A stretch of 64,000 nucleotides of DNA from Torymus aiolomorphi (taxonomy: Eukaryota > Arthropoda > Insecta > Hymenoptera > Torymidae), in the NCBI GenBank assembly GCA_036365515.1, contig CM070875.1, forward strand, positions 91,832,628-91,896,627, given 5' to 3'. Positions 54,061 through 64,000 of this stretch are shown here, piece by piece. Position numbers and translations under genes: made by a program. Under the pieces are notes generated by a model. It was not told the DNA's origin. It did no database searches and was given only the letters and a program-made list of their open reading frames with translations. The stretch's first letter is position 1. Every line of letters starts with the position of its first letter.

Positions 54061-55771
54061 TGTTATATATTCACGATGCAGTGCTTCAGAAACCCAGGGC
54101 GACTGGCTAGGGTGAGCAAGCGGGCCCGCAGCCGTCGTTATCATACCACCGCAGCTCTTCACAGGTAGATGACTTGTCTAACGATGTTGTATCGATGAAA
54201 AAAAAGCAATGGAAAGGAAGTTTTACAATTTACCACGCCAACTATATGGCAGAAACCACAGTCATGCGATGACTGCTATTTTTGCAAAACTATTACAAGC
54301 GGCTTTAACTCGAGAAATAAATCTAAAATAAAATACGCTAATGTCTCTTCAACAATAAAACCCATTACGAAATCAGATGTTCATATATCCAATGGATTTG
54401 AAAGAGAGGAAACTATTTGTGATGCTAGTGAACTTATGAATGTAGAAGAAGATTTTATGGAAGAAGATATTGAAGAAGACGTCATAAGAAAACATGAAGA
54501 TGACAGTGAAAGTGAATTAATGGAGATTAGTGAATGTGAAATGGATGAAAGTAAAGACAAGTATGTTCCATATTCTGTTATGTTATGCAATCCTAAACCA
54601 TTTAACGAAAAAGATTTAAATGACTTTTTTCGCAATACTGGCGTCTCGAAAGATGTTGCAGAATTCATGGCAGCGGAATTTAAAAGGCGGGAATTAGTAG
54701 AACCTGGAACTAAATCTTCTGTTTATAGAAAACGGGAACAAGAGTTTACAAAATATTTCACTGTAGATGAGGATAAAACATTAGTTTATTGCAAAGATGT
54801 AAAGAGTCTCATTAATGAATTAAAACCTAATATTTACAAGTCCAGTGTATGGCGACTCTTCATAGACTCTTCAAAGCAAAGTCTAAAGGCAGTTTTGCTG
54901 CATAATGGAAATAAATACGCAAGCATCCCAACAGCTCATTCCACGAAACTAAAAGAAAGTTATGAAAATATGAAGTATGTCCTAGAGAAAATAAATCATA
55001 TCCATCATATTAGGACAACAGTAAGGTTTTACAAAGTTCCCGTGCTTTCTATGTTTATGGGACAGCGGAGATCGCATAAATCATTACAGGAAGAGAGAAT
55101 GGCCAAAAAGAAATGCGCTTAATCCAGGTACTTACAACGTGCTTCAAGAACCATTGCTCGATCCATTAAAAATCCTTCCTCTTCCACTGCACATTAAACT
55201 TGGTTTAATGAAGCAGTTTACTAAAGCATTAGATAAAGAAGGGGCATGTTTCCAATACTTGTCAGATCATTTTCCAGGTCTCAGTAACGCTAAAATAAAA
55301 GCAAGAATTATTGACGGCCCTCAAATTCGAAGAATGTTTCGAGATCCTAATTTCATCAACACAATGAACGAAACAGAAAAGTTGGCATGGCTCAGTTTTT
55401 AAAGTATTGCTGAAAATTTTTTAGGTAATCAGAAAAGTCAGTAATATGAACAAATTGTTTCAGATTTATTCGATAACTACGAACGTTTAGGTTGTTTGAT
55501 GAGTGTGAAATTACATTTTTTCCACGCCCATTTGCAATACTTTCCTGAAAACATAGGTGACTACAGCGAAGAGCAAGCTGAGCGATTTCACGAAGACCTT
55601 ATAGAAGTGGAGAGGAGATATCAAGGCACTTGAGTTATTAATATGATGGCTGACTACTGCAAGATTTTGGAAAGAGAAACTAACCCAAGTGATACAAAAA
55701 GATCCAGAAATCCTTTACACAGTTCATTTGAGGATAAAAGAACCCGCTATAAGCGAAAAAGAGAAAATTGA
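54061..55771 (+). pseudogene. CMC/Chapaev-like transposase, right-arm copy, degenerate
   Basis: Inverted duplicate of the left-arm copy. The start codon is lost (TGGGTGCAGATATAAG where the other arm has ATGGCAGATATAAG). An N-terminal section of roughly 300 bp is missing. Recognisable segments: 54436-55122 (VEEDFMEEDIEED, then GVSKDVAEFMAAEFKRRELV through NGNKYASIPTAHSTKLKESY), 55139-55402 (MLQEPLLDPLKILPLPLHIK...), and a frame to ~55771 with several stops (for example TAA at 55400 and TGA at ~55632). It lacks the stop found at the matching site in the other arm. Not functional, but very similar where aligned. Confidence 0.85.
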
Positions 55772-55799
55772 ATTAGTTTTTTAAAGACGCAAGGTTTAA

Positions 55800-56165
55800 T
55801 GGTTGAGGGTTTAAGAGCTGAGGGTTTCAGTTTTCACTTTTTAAGGGTTTTAAGGGACAGTTAATGGTTTGAGTGTTGATGCTTTAAGGGTTCAGAGTTT
55901 AATGGTTCAACGTTCAAGGGTTTAAGGGTTCAGGGTTTAAGGGTTGAGGGCTTAAGGGATCAGGATCTAGGGTTTAAGAGTTCAGGGTTCGCGGTTAAGA
56001 GTTTAAAAGGTTGAGGATTAAAGGGCTATGGGTTCAATGTTTAAGGATTCTAGAGTTGGGGATTAAAGGATTCAGGGTTAAAAGGTTCAGGATTAAAGGG
56101 TTTTAGCGTTGAGGGCTTCAAGGTTTAGGGTTTAAGAGTTATAAGTTGAAGGGTTCAGGGTTTAG
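55800..56165. repeat. TTCAGGGTTTAAGGG minisatellite, right arm
   Basis: Complementary orientation to the left-arm minisatellite; degenerate 7- and 14-bp units. Confidence 0.8.
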
Positions 56166-56803
56166 GGGTTGAAAGGGTCAAAAGCTGAATTTTTCAAATT
56201 TTTCGATGTAGGGGTGGTTTTCCGTGATAGAAAAAAAAGTAGAGGGAATGTAGTAAATCTCGTTTCGAATTCGGATTCAGTGCCTCAAAGTATGTATAGC
56301 AGTAGATCTGCAATAATTTTTAGGCAGTTTTCACAAATTTTCCCAACGTTAAAAGCGGAATATACCGGATTTTTCGATTTAGGGGTGGTTTTCCACGATT
56401 TAAAAAGAACTGAGGGGTGATGGCACAAATCTGCCTTTGGATTCGGATTCAGCGCCTTAAAATGTGTATAGCTTTAGATGTGCAGTAATTTTTAGGCAGT
56501 TTATAACAATTTTCCCAACGTTAAAAGCGGAATATCCCAGATTTTTCGATTTAGGGGTGGTTTTACGCGATTTAAAAAAAACTGAGGGGTGATGGCGCAA
56601 TGCTGGCTTCGGATTCGGATTCAGCGCATCAAAATGCATAAGAGGGGGTATTTCAAGTCTCAGTAACAGACCACTTTTTTTTTTGTGTGCCTGTGTTATC
56701 AAGATGACTCACCTGTACCAGACCATGAAGAATTTAATCAAGAAAACGACGAGAGTGATAACTGCCAAAATTTTCAACAAGCTCCCGATACGACAGAACC
56801 GAC

Positions 56804-59118
56804 GTGATAAATTTAAATTCGATTAGCAATTCACCCGAATTACCAAACATAATTACGACAAATCCACCACTTAAAATTCTCATCGATTCTGGAACCTCAT
56901 CATCCATTATCAATCCAGAAATTGCATATAAATTATTTTCAAAATTTATATTTCCTTACGAATTCGAAATTAAATCGGTGCACAAAACGACGAAAGGTAC
57001 ACATGCGCTTACCTTTCCTATATTACGTGAATACGGTGACGACACACCTATAACTTTCTTAATAGCAACATGGCTCTGTACGTACGATTGTTTAATCGGA
57101 CATAAGGATTTGCAGAATTTCGAAGCGAATATTAATTACAAAACTCAAATTTTTAGCACATCTAAATTTGAAATAAATTACGTTAAAAATATACCTGGCG
57201 ATCATAAAAATGTTAAAGTGAATCATCATCAAGGAGTAGAATTACCGATAAGAACTGATCACATGGACGAAAAAGGAATATATAAAATTACATCACTATG
57301 CCAGAAGTACAAAGACTGTTTCTACAATGAAAATAAAAAATTATCAGCGACTTCTGCAGTTTCACACAATATAAGAACAAAGGACGGTCACCCTATCTAT
57401 GTAAAGAGTTTTAGATACCCATACGATCTAAAAGAAGAAATTCAAACTCAAATCAGAAAACTGTTAGACGAAGAAATTATTCAACCAAGCAACTCGCCCT
57501 ACTCATCTCCCGTATGGATAGTTCCAAAGAAAGAAGATGCAAGTGGAAGAAAAAATGGAGAATGCTAATAGATTATCGTAAATTAAACGACAACACCATC
57601 GAAGACAAATATCCATTACCTAGAATGGACGACATTCTAGAAAATCTGGGCAAATGTTCTTACTTTAGTACACTAGATTTGGCATAAGGTTTCCACCAAA
57701 TACCCGTCAACAAAGATTCAATTGAAAAGACAGCATTTACCGTAGAAAACGGAAACTATGAATATGTCAGAATGCCTTTTGGTTTAAAAAACGCTCTGGC
57801 TACTTTTCAACGTCTGATGGATAGAATTTTAATGAAATATCTACATAAATTCTGCTTCGTTTACATGGACGATATAGTAATATTTTCGAAATCACTCCAA
57901 GAACATTTACAACATCTGAAGCTAATATTCGAAGAACTAGAGCAATACGGTTTAAAAATTCAATTAGATAAGAGTGAATTTCTAAGGAAAGAAGTTCCAT
58001 TTTTAGGCCATATAATAACAGCAGACGGAATCAAACCAAATCCCGATAAAATCAAAGCAATTCTAAAATATCCGATACTTAAAACCCAAAAAGAAGTTAG
58101 AATATTTTTAGGACTAACCGTCTTTTACAGAAAGTTCATAAAAAATTACGCAAAAATAGCGAAACAAATGACAAAAGCACTCAAGAAAAAAGAGAAAATA
58201 GATCCAGAAGATAAAGACTATAAAGAAGCGTTCGGGAAACTCAAAGAATTGATCACTAACGCACCAGTGCTCGTCTACCCAGCCTTTACCAAACCATTCA
58301 CTATCACAACCGACACCTCAAACTTAGCAATAGGTGCAGTTTTATTCCAAGAGCAACATCTTATCTCGTGTTATTCAAGGACATCAAATTCGGCAGAACA
58401 AAGCTACCCGGCGATAGAGAAAGAATTACTGGCAATAGTAGAAGCATGCAGACAATTTAGACCATATATCTATGGTAGGAAATTTACGATTGAAACAGAT
58501 CATAAGCCATTAACCTGGCTCTATTCTTTAAAAACGTCTAACGCTAGACTAATTAGATGGAGACTAAGATTAGAAGAATATGATAACATAATAAAATACA
58601 AAAAGGGTTCTGAAAATTATGTCGCCGACGTACTGAGTCGAATTGAAATTAATGCTAATAAAACAATAGAAGAATACTCACTCTCAATGATGCCTCAAGC
58701 ATCCTACGATGCACCTGTCACACCCGAAGAAATGGACGAAATATTTAACAACGACATGGCAACAGTCCACACAGCTGACGAAAATCCGACCGTTTCACTA
58801 CCTATAACAGACAAAAATATCCACGCTTTTAATTACAGCATTATCATAAAAGGAGGATATGATTACAACTTAAAAGTAAACAAAGATAAACTTAAAGTAC
58901 AATACACGGTAAAAATTAATAAATCAAACGCAGAAACACATTTACTTAAGTTTTTCAAGGAAAATATTAAACCCGATAAGCAATATGGTATCTACTTTAC
59001 GACCGAAGAATTGGAAAGAATTACGTGTAGAATATTGAAGGATCATTTCAATGAAAAATTAAAACTAATCAAAACAACCACGTATAAACACCTACGACTG
59101 ATAAAAATAATTTCATAA
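56804..59118 (+). pseudogene. Errantivirus-type pol: protease, reverse transcriptase, RNase H, broken
   Basis: From Met 56804: retropepsin site LIDSGTSSSII (about residue 29), then the RT N-terminus (LLDEEIIQPSNSPYSSPVW) up to a frameshift near 57545. In the next frame, LIDYRKLND, then an in-frame TAA near 57686. RT resumes (PFGLKNALATFQRLMD) with catalytic YMDD at about 57862, and the connection region. RNase H shows TTDTSNLAIGAVL, EKELLAIVEACRQFRPY and ETDHKPLTWLYS. The frame ends at 59118 after an acidic linker. It would replicate the element's RNA; here one frameshift and one stop disable it. Confidence 0.92.
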
Positions 59119-59536
59119 AAGAACTTGAGTTATATCATAATCAAAATCATAACGGTATTCGAGAGACCTTATTACACTTTAAGAGAAAATTCTATACACT
59201 TAATATGGATCGACTTATTCAAAATTTTATAAATCAATGTGAGATATGCCTAGAGCATAAGTATGAGAGAAACCCATATGAAACAGAAACATACGGCCCT
59301 ATTATAGCTAGAAGACCGCTCGAACATATACACATGGACGTATTTCATTTCAACAAGGATAAGTTTTTAACAATTATAGATATTTTTTCCAAATATGCTA
59401 AAGCCTATTATATACCAGATGGAAATACCACTACCATGATAAGCAAATTGAGACACTTTGCTTCACACCATAACTTTCCGGATAAAATTACGACAGACAA
59501 CGGAAGTGAAATCAACTCAACAGTATTTAAGGAGTT
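59119..59536 (+). pseudogene. Errantivirus-type integrase, truncated
   Basis: Zinc-binding residues are visible ([11 protein letters not shown]..., CEICLEH) and part of the DDE core (IHMDVFHF with the first Asp, TTDNGSE with the second). The core stops after about 59535, before the catalytic Glu, where sequence switches to the env fusion subunit. The internal deletion removes the rest of integrase and the N-terminal part of env. The 5' end overlaps the pol frame end at 59118. Confidence 0.8.
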
Positions 59537-60311
59537 TTACCGCATACATAAAAGAGGGTTAATAAACGGATTAGGCACAGCAATAAAATACATTTTTGGG
59601 AACCCAGATGCAAACGATTTAGAAAAGATAAACAACTACTTAAATTCTCTACAAAATCAACAACAGGAAAGTATATTTACTTTAAATAAGTCAATAAGCA
59701 TAATAAATACGATAAGTAAACAAATAAATAACAACACGAATATAATTAATAAAAATTTAAAAGACATGTGGAAAACTGTAAATGACCAAACTTTGCAATA
59801 AAATCTATTTGAAGCGATCATGACCCTCATAACCCAGGAGCAACATTTTCTCGGATTACTTAATAAAATTAAAAGATCATTTATTTTCAATGAACAATTA
59901 TTCGACTTAGAAATATTAACGTACAACCAAATATCGGATATACGTGTACATTTATTATCAATCTACTCTCAGAAAGAGTTAATATTACACTACCATAATT
60001 TTCTAGATTTTCGCTTTGCTCAGGGATCAATTGCATTCACACAATATCTTATTGTATACACCATCAAAATCCCTATCCTTAATCCTATCGAATTTTCACT
60101 CCATCAAAGACTTGCTATAATCAATTACAACAATCAGACAGAAGTTATCACCACACCATGGAGTTTGACTGGGACATCCATAAAACTATTCGCTAATAAA
60201 TGCCGACAGATGTATGAAAAGGTCTTTTTATGTCAACAAATTATACGGAAAAAGTCAAACCGATTATCATTTCAATTAGTCACCTTTAATATTGACATAC
60301 AAATTATCTGA
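59537..60311 (+). pseudogene. Env fusion-protein remnant (F-like), N-terminal part deleted, frameshifted
   Basis: Immediately after the deletion junction there is a basic pair followed by a Gly- and hydrophobic-rich stretch, then Asn/Gln/Ile-rich heptads (about 59640-59790). This is the layout of the furin-cleaved fusion subunit in errantivirus and baculovirus F-type Env. A stop at 59801 separates it from the frame 59820-60311, which continues the ectodomain. In the wild-type protein this subunit would merge membranes; this copy lacks the surface part and is broken by stops and a frameshift, so it is non-functional. Confidence 0.75.
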
Positions 60312-60750
60312 AAATTTAACGCTAGTTTCGAGTAATTATCCTATCAAGGTTAAACATGATAAAGACCAATTGATAATCCGAGGAACATATGAAATACAAG
60401 GAAATAATGTACAAATACAGGGATACCGACTTGACGAAAATTTTGGTGAAATGGAACAATCCAGCCTAATTGCACCTTTAGTTATCAAAGACCACCAGTT
60501 GAATTTCGAACCTCTAAAAACTTTGACATCACCTACACTAAATATACCAGTTTCTAATCAAATTAGAACCGAATTCGTTATTTCTACAAGTTCAATTATA
60601 TTAGTATTGCTGTTCATAACGATTACATCGGTTTACTTAATATACAAAATAAAAGTCATGAAACAACGGCCGCAACTTACCAAAAAGTCCAAAGATAAGG
60701 ACATCAAAGACGAGGACGTCATTGAACTTGGCCTCGGAGGAGTTATATGA
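60292..60750 (+). pseudogene. Env C-terminal ectodomain, transmembrane segment and tail
   Basis: 152 codons in a frame different from the upstream env segment (overlap 60292-60311). A beta-rich ectodomain end is followed by one clear membrane span (SIILVLLFITITSVYLIY, about residues 103-120) and a basic then acidic cytoplasmic tail. The stop lies a few nt inside the 3' LTR, as is usual for errantivirus env. Confirms that the element once carried a full env. Confidence 0.8.
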
Positions 60751-61078
60751 GTCACCACATAGGTACTTAGATGCATCGGCCAGCCAGCCTCCTTATCGCT
60801 CCGAATGGAATCTGCATGGACAAAGAGAAGCCAGAAGACAATGAAGATGCAATATATACCTTTCATATATACTTTATACATATACTCTCTTTATACTCTC
60901 TTACTGCACTTCGCATCGACGATCGCCAGTGTCTGTCGGGCATCCAACCTGTAACGACGTTTTAATAAATCATTATTTTAATCAACACCCTTTGTTCGAT
61001 TACTTACTTACTTTGGCGAGTGTTACCTGTGTGTGTGTTACCTTTCCTTGGTGATCCACCGCGGCTTGCCACATAACT
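60741..61078 (+). repeat. 3' LTR of the errantivirus-type element
   Basis: 338 bp, paired with 47840-48178. Purine-rich CGGAGG precedes it as a weak polypurine tract inside the env end. Confidence 0.93.
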
Positions 61079-61215
61079 CGCGCGCGTGCGCGCACACACA
61101 TACACACACACGCACACATGCACGCGCACATGCACACACACATATATACACACACGCACGGACGGACGCACGCACGCACATGCACGCTCACACATGCACA
61201 CACACACACACACAC
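61079..61215. repeat. (CA)n/(CG)n-rich microsatellite
   Basis: Alternating purine-pyrimidine tract continuing the one left of the element (47825-47839). Several spurious ORFs on both strands. Confidence 0.92.
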
Positions 61216-61541
61216 TAACCCGTACACATGCACACAATATTTTTAAAAATAATTTAATAATTATAAATAATATTTTATTAATTTTAACAGTAAATTAAAA
61301 ATACTTCTATATATACATTTCTCGAAAGGGGTTTATAAAGCCCATTTTTTTATATATAGGGGTTTATCGAGCCCGATTTTGATTATGCAGCCCGCGCTTC
61401 ATAATATTTCTAAATATAGGGGTTTATGCGGCGCGACCTAGAGTCTATAACCCCAGGGTCCATTATTTCTTTAGTCACTTGCCATAGAGAACTCTGGGCT
61501 GTAGGTACTAATATACAGTTTTGGGATACATAAACCCCGAT

Positions 61542-61544
<3 letters not shown>
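61216..61544. other. AT-rich, repeat-like, no gene seen
   Basis: GGGGTTTAT(A/C/G) appears three times (about 61329, 61370, 61421). GGTCCATTATTTCTTTAGTCAC near 61457 is the complement of the GACTAAAGAAATAATG motif at 44434, so the two sites share a dispersed repeat. Confidence 0.5.

Positions 61545-61633
<89 letters not shown>
61545..61633. repeat. (TA)n microsatellite
   Basis: About 89 bp of uninterrupted TA. Confidence 0.97.
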
Positions 61634-61635
<2 letters not shown>

Positions 61636-62051
61636 CGGCTGCTACTACTATAAACTATACACACTTTGGCACTTTAGTTAAATTTTATACTTTAAACACT
61701 TTGTCACTATAAACTACACTGAACACTGTGCTATTTATAACTCGTCAATGTGTGTGCGGTTTCACGGTAAAAATTGTCTCTGGTTCTGGCAGTGCACCGG
61801 GGCTTCATTACAGTCCCGACATAACTAGAGCCCGCAAACTGTACAGCGTATCCAACTACAAGTACGCTGACACCAAAATCGCTTACCACAACCATAGTAT
61901 ATGTCGCGAAAACGACGTGGTGTAGCGTACTAGGTCTCGTCGTCGTTGTCTTATGCGCTTTTGAATTACGTGCAATCGCCGACGCATAAGAGTCATCCCT
62001 TCGTCGCGTTGGAGCCGCAATAAGCGATGGACAACCGCGGAAGAATCTTTG
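61634..62051. other. No gene seen
   Basis: Begins with ACTTT(G)GCAC/ACTTTGTCAC-like short repeats; no coding sequence supported. Confidence 0.4.
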
Positions 62052-62543
62052 TCACACATACATCGCGCCTTGGGGCGTCACTTCGTCGATGTTTGAGCCT
62101 TCATTGTCATTGTCACTTTCACTTTGATTGTCGCGATATGGATGATTTTCAACAGTTTCTGTGTCGGAATCAATATCCTCAGCCTCTACCACCGCATTTA
62201 TCCATTTGCTTTCCTCCAAGGCCGTATCCTCAATACTTTCACTTTCCGACGCGTACCCGCTGTCCAGCTTCTCAACACGTGCTGCATCCTCCTCTAATGC
62301 ATCTTGCAATAAATCTGCAAGTGCGGCGTTCTTCTCTAACTGTATTCGGCGTGCCTGCTCCGCCAGCAGAGCTTCCCATAGCACCAGGGGTTGCACGTCT
62401 TCTTGCTGGTCAACAATCCTTGGCCCCCCCATATCGATTAAATTGCTCACGAAATTCGCCAGATCTTGCGGTGGCCAAGCGATATCGTGAATCAACTTGG
62501 GGTAAACATTCATATCGGCAGGTACTTCTTGAACGTTCTGCAT
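62052..62543 (-). CDS. Hypothetical acidic protein, 163 aa
   Basis: Open frame from Met 62543 (MQNVQEVPADMNVYPKLIHD) to 62052. Residues ~20-45 (WPPQDLANFVSNLIDMGGPR) look folded, 55-95 form an Ala/Leu/Glu helix (ALLAEQARRIQLEKNAALAD), and from ~98 it is highly acidic and Ser-rich (SGYASESESIED, SDTETVEN). The balanced composition stands out against the AT-rich flanks, which supports coding. No family recognised. It could be the N-terminal acidic region of a transposase, or a fragment of an integrated viral gene. Confidence 0.45.
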   Translation of the reverse strand: MQNVQEVPADMNVYPKLIHDIAWPPQDLANFVSNLIDMGGPRIVDQQEDVQPLVLWEALLAEQARRIQLEKNAALADLLQDALEEDAARVEKLDSGYASESESIEDTALEESKWINAVVEAEDIDSDTETVENHPYRDNQSESDNDNEGSNIDEVTPQGAMYV

Positions 62544-62559
62544 AACAGGGTAGAGAGAT

Positions 62560-63312
62560 ATTGTTGTATCGAAAACGTGCGGTAGACTGGAGGACAGCAG
62601 GATGCTCTTTCCATCATTTTTTTTTAACGTTGGCGAGAATCTGAACGGAGCACCGACTGCGCTCTTATTTCGTCTAGAGACTGCACGAGATTATCACGAT
62701 ATTCTTAGTAACTGCGTATATTTTCTGAGGAAACTTGCAAAAAAGACGTATCAAAAATCGGATGTTGTGTTCTTATTACGTTTAGAGAATCCAGTAGAAA
62801 TTCTTTCTCGAAAAACTTCTAAAATCATTCGATTTCAAAAAGATAAAACGAACCTCTGATTTTACTCTTTTTACATCTCGAGATTACTCTAAAATTCTTT
62901 TTTTACGATCTTTAGCAAGCAAATGTATTTTGTATAAACTTTGCAAAAAGTCATATTAAAATCGGATGTTATCCTCTTATTGCATGTGACGATTCTTATA
63001 CGTTCACATGTGCCACTTTCTTAACTTATACGTCCCTGATACATGCTACGTAAAAGAATGCAATAAAAATTCGTTTATTTTGATTCTCAAGAATACAAGC
63101 CACTGTTTTCGTAAACCTCAATACAGGATGAGAAAATAGAGAGAGAGTTTAATGCACTGATCAACGAATTGATTCAGTATTGGCACGATTTAGTACAGAA
63201 AATTATGGTTAGTTCGATTCGCGGTATTACACTTTTTTATAAGGTACCATATCTTCTTTTAAACGAAGTTGTTTTGGAACCGCATTGCTTGATCGATTTC
63301 GTATTCGATCAT
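62560..63312. other. AT-rich, no gene seen
   Basis: Only short ORFs without recognisable domains. Internal similarity between about 62740-62790 and 62940-62990 (CAAAAA...TCAAAATCGGATGTT...TCTTATT). Confidence 0.4.
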
Positions 63313-63490
63313 GTAACGAGGGTGATATTCCTCGTTACTAACCTTTCTTTACCCGCATCAGGTTTTGGTAGGTAACGAGGACGATATTCCTTGTAATTTA
63401 CCTTTCTTTACCCGTCTCCGGTTAGGCTAGGTAACAAGGACGATATTTCTCGGTACTAACTTCTCTCTACCCGTCTCCAGTTAGGCTAGG
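63313..63490. repeat. 59-bp tandem repeat, 3 copies
   Basis: GTAACGAGG(A/G)(C/T)GATATTCC...TTTACCCGTCTCCGGTTAGGCTAG units start at 63313, 63372 and 63431. Confidence 0.9.
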
Positions 63491-64000
63491 TATGCGAATC
63501 AGCACCCTCTAGTCTCTACTTGCGTGCGGACGCGCAAGCCATGATATGCAAACCCACCCTTTCCACAAATGTGCGCGCACGCGCACACTAGTCCGTGACC
63601 GTCGCGCTGCTATATCAACGCGCGCGCCTACGACTCATACGCCGCCACACCGGCGCGTGCATCTTCACACGAGGCAGGCACCTATATAAGCTGCGCCCAC
63701 ATTGTAGTCAGAAAGACCGTGACTGACCGTTCTCCTGGGCTGACTAGTCTACTAGCGATGTATGCCTACAGACTAATAGACCGGGCACACAGGCTTTCCT
63801 CTCGTGAGCTCACGCGGAAAGTACTTAATTGCCAAACTCCCAGCGCTTCGATCTGACGCACCGTGGCACTCCCGCCGCGGTCAACGTTACCCACGACACC
63901 GCTGTAGGCTGACTCCTAAAGACGTTATTCCCTTAGTCGACGTATGGGCACGTGACTAGAGGAACGCGAATAACTGTACAAACCTCTGGACAGCCAGAAC
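63491..64000 (+). promoter_or_regulatory. Candidate TATA promoter
   Basis: TATATAAG at 63683-63690 with an initiator-like GTAGTCAGA about 25 nt downstream, in a GC-richer block with alternating CGCG/CACA stretches. It may belong to a gene or LTR running off the window; no ORF of note follows before 64000. Confidence 0.35.

Larger units (their letters stand above)
49495..56695. mobile_element. CMC/Chapaev-like DNA transposon, 7.2 kb, palindromic composite
   Basis: Termini are inverted repeats starting CACAGGCACACAAAA; the left TIR and the complement of the right TIR match for more than 70 bp (AGTGGTCTGTTACTGAGACTTGA...). The 3-bp duplication is TTA (49492-49494 and 56696-56698). CACAG-type ends with a 3-bp TSD fit the CMC group (CACTA/Mirage/Chapaev). 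Far beyond the TIRs, the two halves are inverted copies around a centre near 53980. Each half has a transposase copy reading away from the centre, and (CCCTTAAACCCTGAA)-type minisatellites. The left half is longer and better preserved. Confidence 0.85.
47840..61078 (+). mobile_element. Errantivirus-type (Env-bearing Gypsy) endogenous retroelement, interrupted and defective
   Basis: LTRs of 339 and 338 bp with AGTTAT...ATAACT ends flank gag, pol and env remnants on the plus strand. AGTTA-type LTR ends and an Env fusion-protein ORF are characteristic of insect errantiviruses. The target duplication is CGCG, an alternating pyrimidine-purine site in a CA/CG-rich microsatellite, as these elements prefer. 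LTRs differ at about 9 positions plus one indel (about 2.7%). A 7.2-kb DNA transposon interrupts gag; pol has a frameshift and a stop; integrase is fused to env by an internal deletion; env has a frameshift. Clearly inactive. Confidence 0.93.

Noticed and set aside
61086..61298. His/Thr-rich ORFs
   Set aside because: Translation of a CA microsatellite.

Overview
This is a eukaryotic, almost certainly insect, repeat-dominated window. The evidence is R1- and Jockey-clade LINEs, a Gypsy LTR element, an Env-bearing errantivirus-type element, a CMC/Chapaev-like DNA transposon, a DUF4817 helix-turn-helix fragment and several satellites. The mix resembles hymenopteran (parasitoid wasp) genomes, but the species assignment is an inference. 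I see no tRNA, rRNA or CRISPR and no intact host gene. One short splice-flanked exon remnant near 46.5 kb is the only plausible host coding sequence.

Layout. 1-2.95 kb: DUF4817 fragment (-), a 119-bp tandem repeat, and AAGGTCA-rich diverged repeats. 2.96-7.27 kb: a near full-length Jockey-like LINE (L1a, -) with a 12-bp target duplication, inserted beside the 3' end of an R1-clade LINE (L2, - , 7.28-12.64 kb). 12.64-12.84 kb: (TAA)n. 12.84-25.89 kb: R1-clade LINE L3 (+), split by a 10.18-kb Gypsy element (-, 15,286-25,463, 4-bp TSD AGGT). Then (TAA)n split by a solo LTR (25,993-27,214, TSD AATA), R1-clade LINE L5 (+, uninterrupted ORF2), (TAA)n, and R1-clade LINE L4 (-, 30.2-35.54 kb), which is tail-to-tail with L5. 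35.99-41.8 kb: a ~92-bp satellite with an orientation flip, interrupted by a 5'-truncated LINE (L6, +) that carries a downstream coiled-coil ORF.

42.2-45.1 kb holds TATAATAC palindromes, a ~118-bp satellite with TGCGCATGCGCA palindromes, and foldback-like 18-bp minisatellites. 45.3-47.8 kb contains a candidate promoter/first exon and the exon remnant. 47,840-61,078: an errantivirus-type element (LTRs AGTTAT...ATAACT, TSD CGCG) with broken gag, pol and env. Its gag is interrupted by a 7.2-kb palindromic CMC-like transposon (TIR CACAGG, TSD TTA), which itself holds a 666-bp long-TIR MITE in TTAA. 61-64 kb: CA and TA microsatellites, a small acidic ORF, a 59-bp tandem repeat and a candidate TATA promoter.

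Most notable signals: (1) R1-clade LINEs repeatedly bounded by (TAA)n, suggesting microsatellite-targeted insertion. (2) Two 3'-UTR hairpins kept by base-pair-preserving changes across LINE copies, plus a 5' UTR shared by two families with different ORFs. (3) A giant palindromic transposon carrying divergently oriented transposase copies. (4) A higher-order satellite repeat built from palindromic units. Hand comparisons of LTR pairs (about 1.7% and 2.7% different) are approximate.
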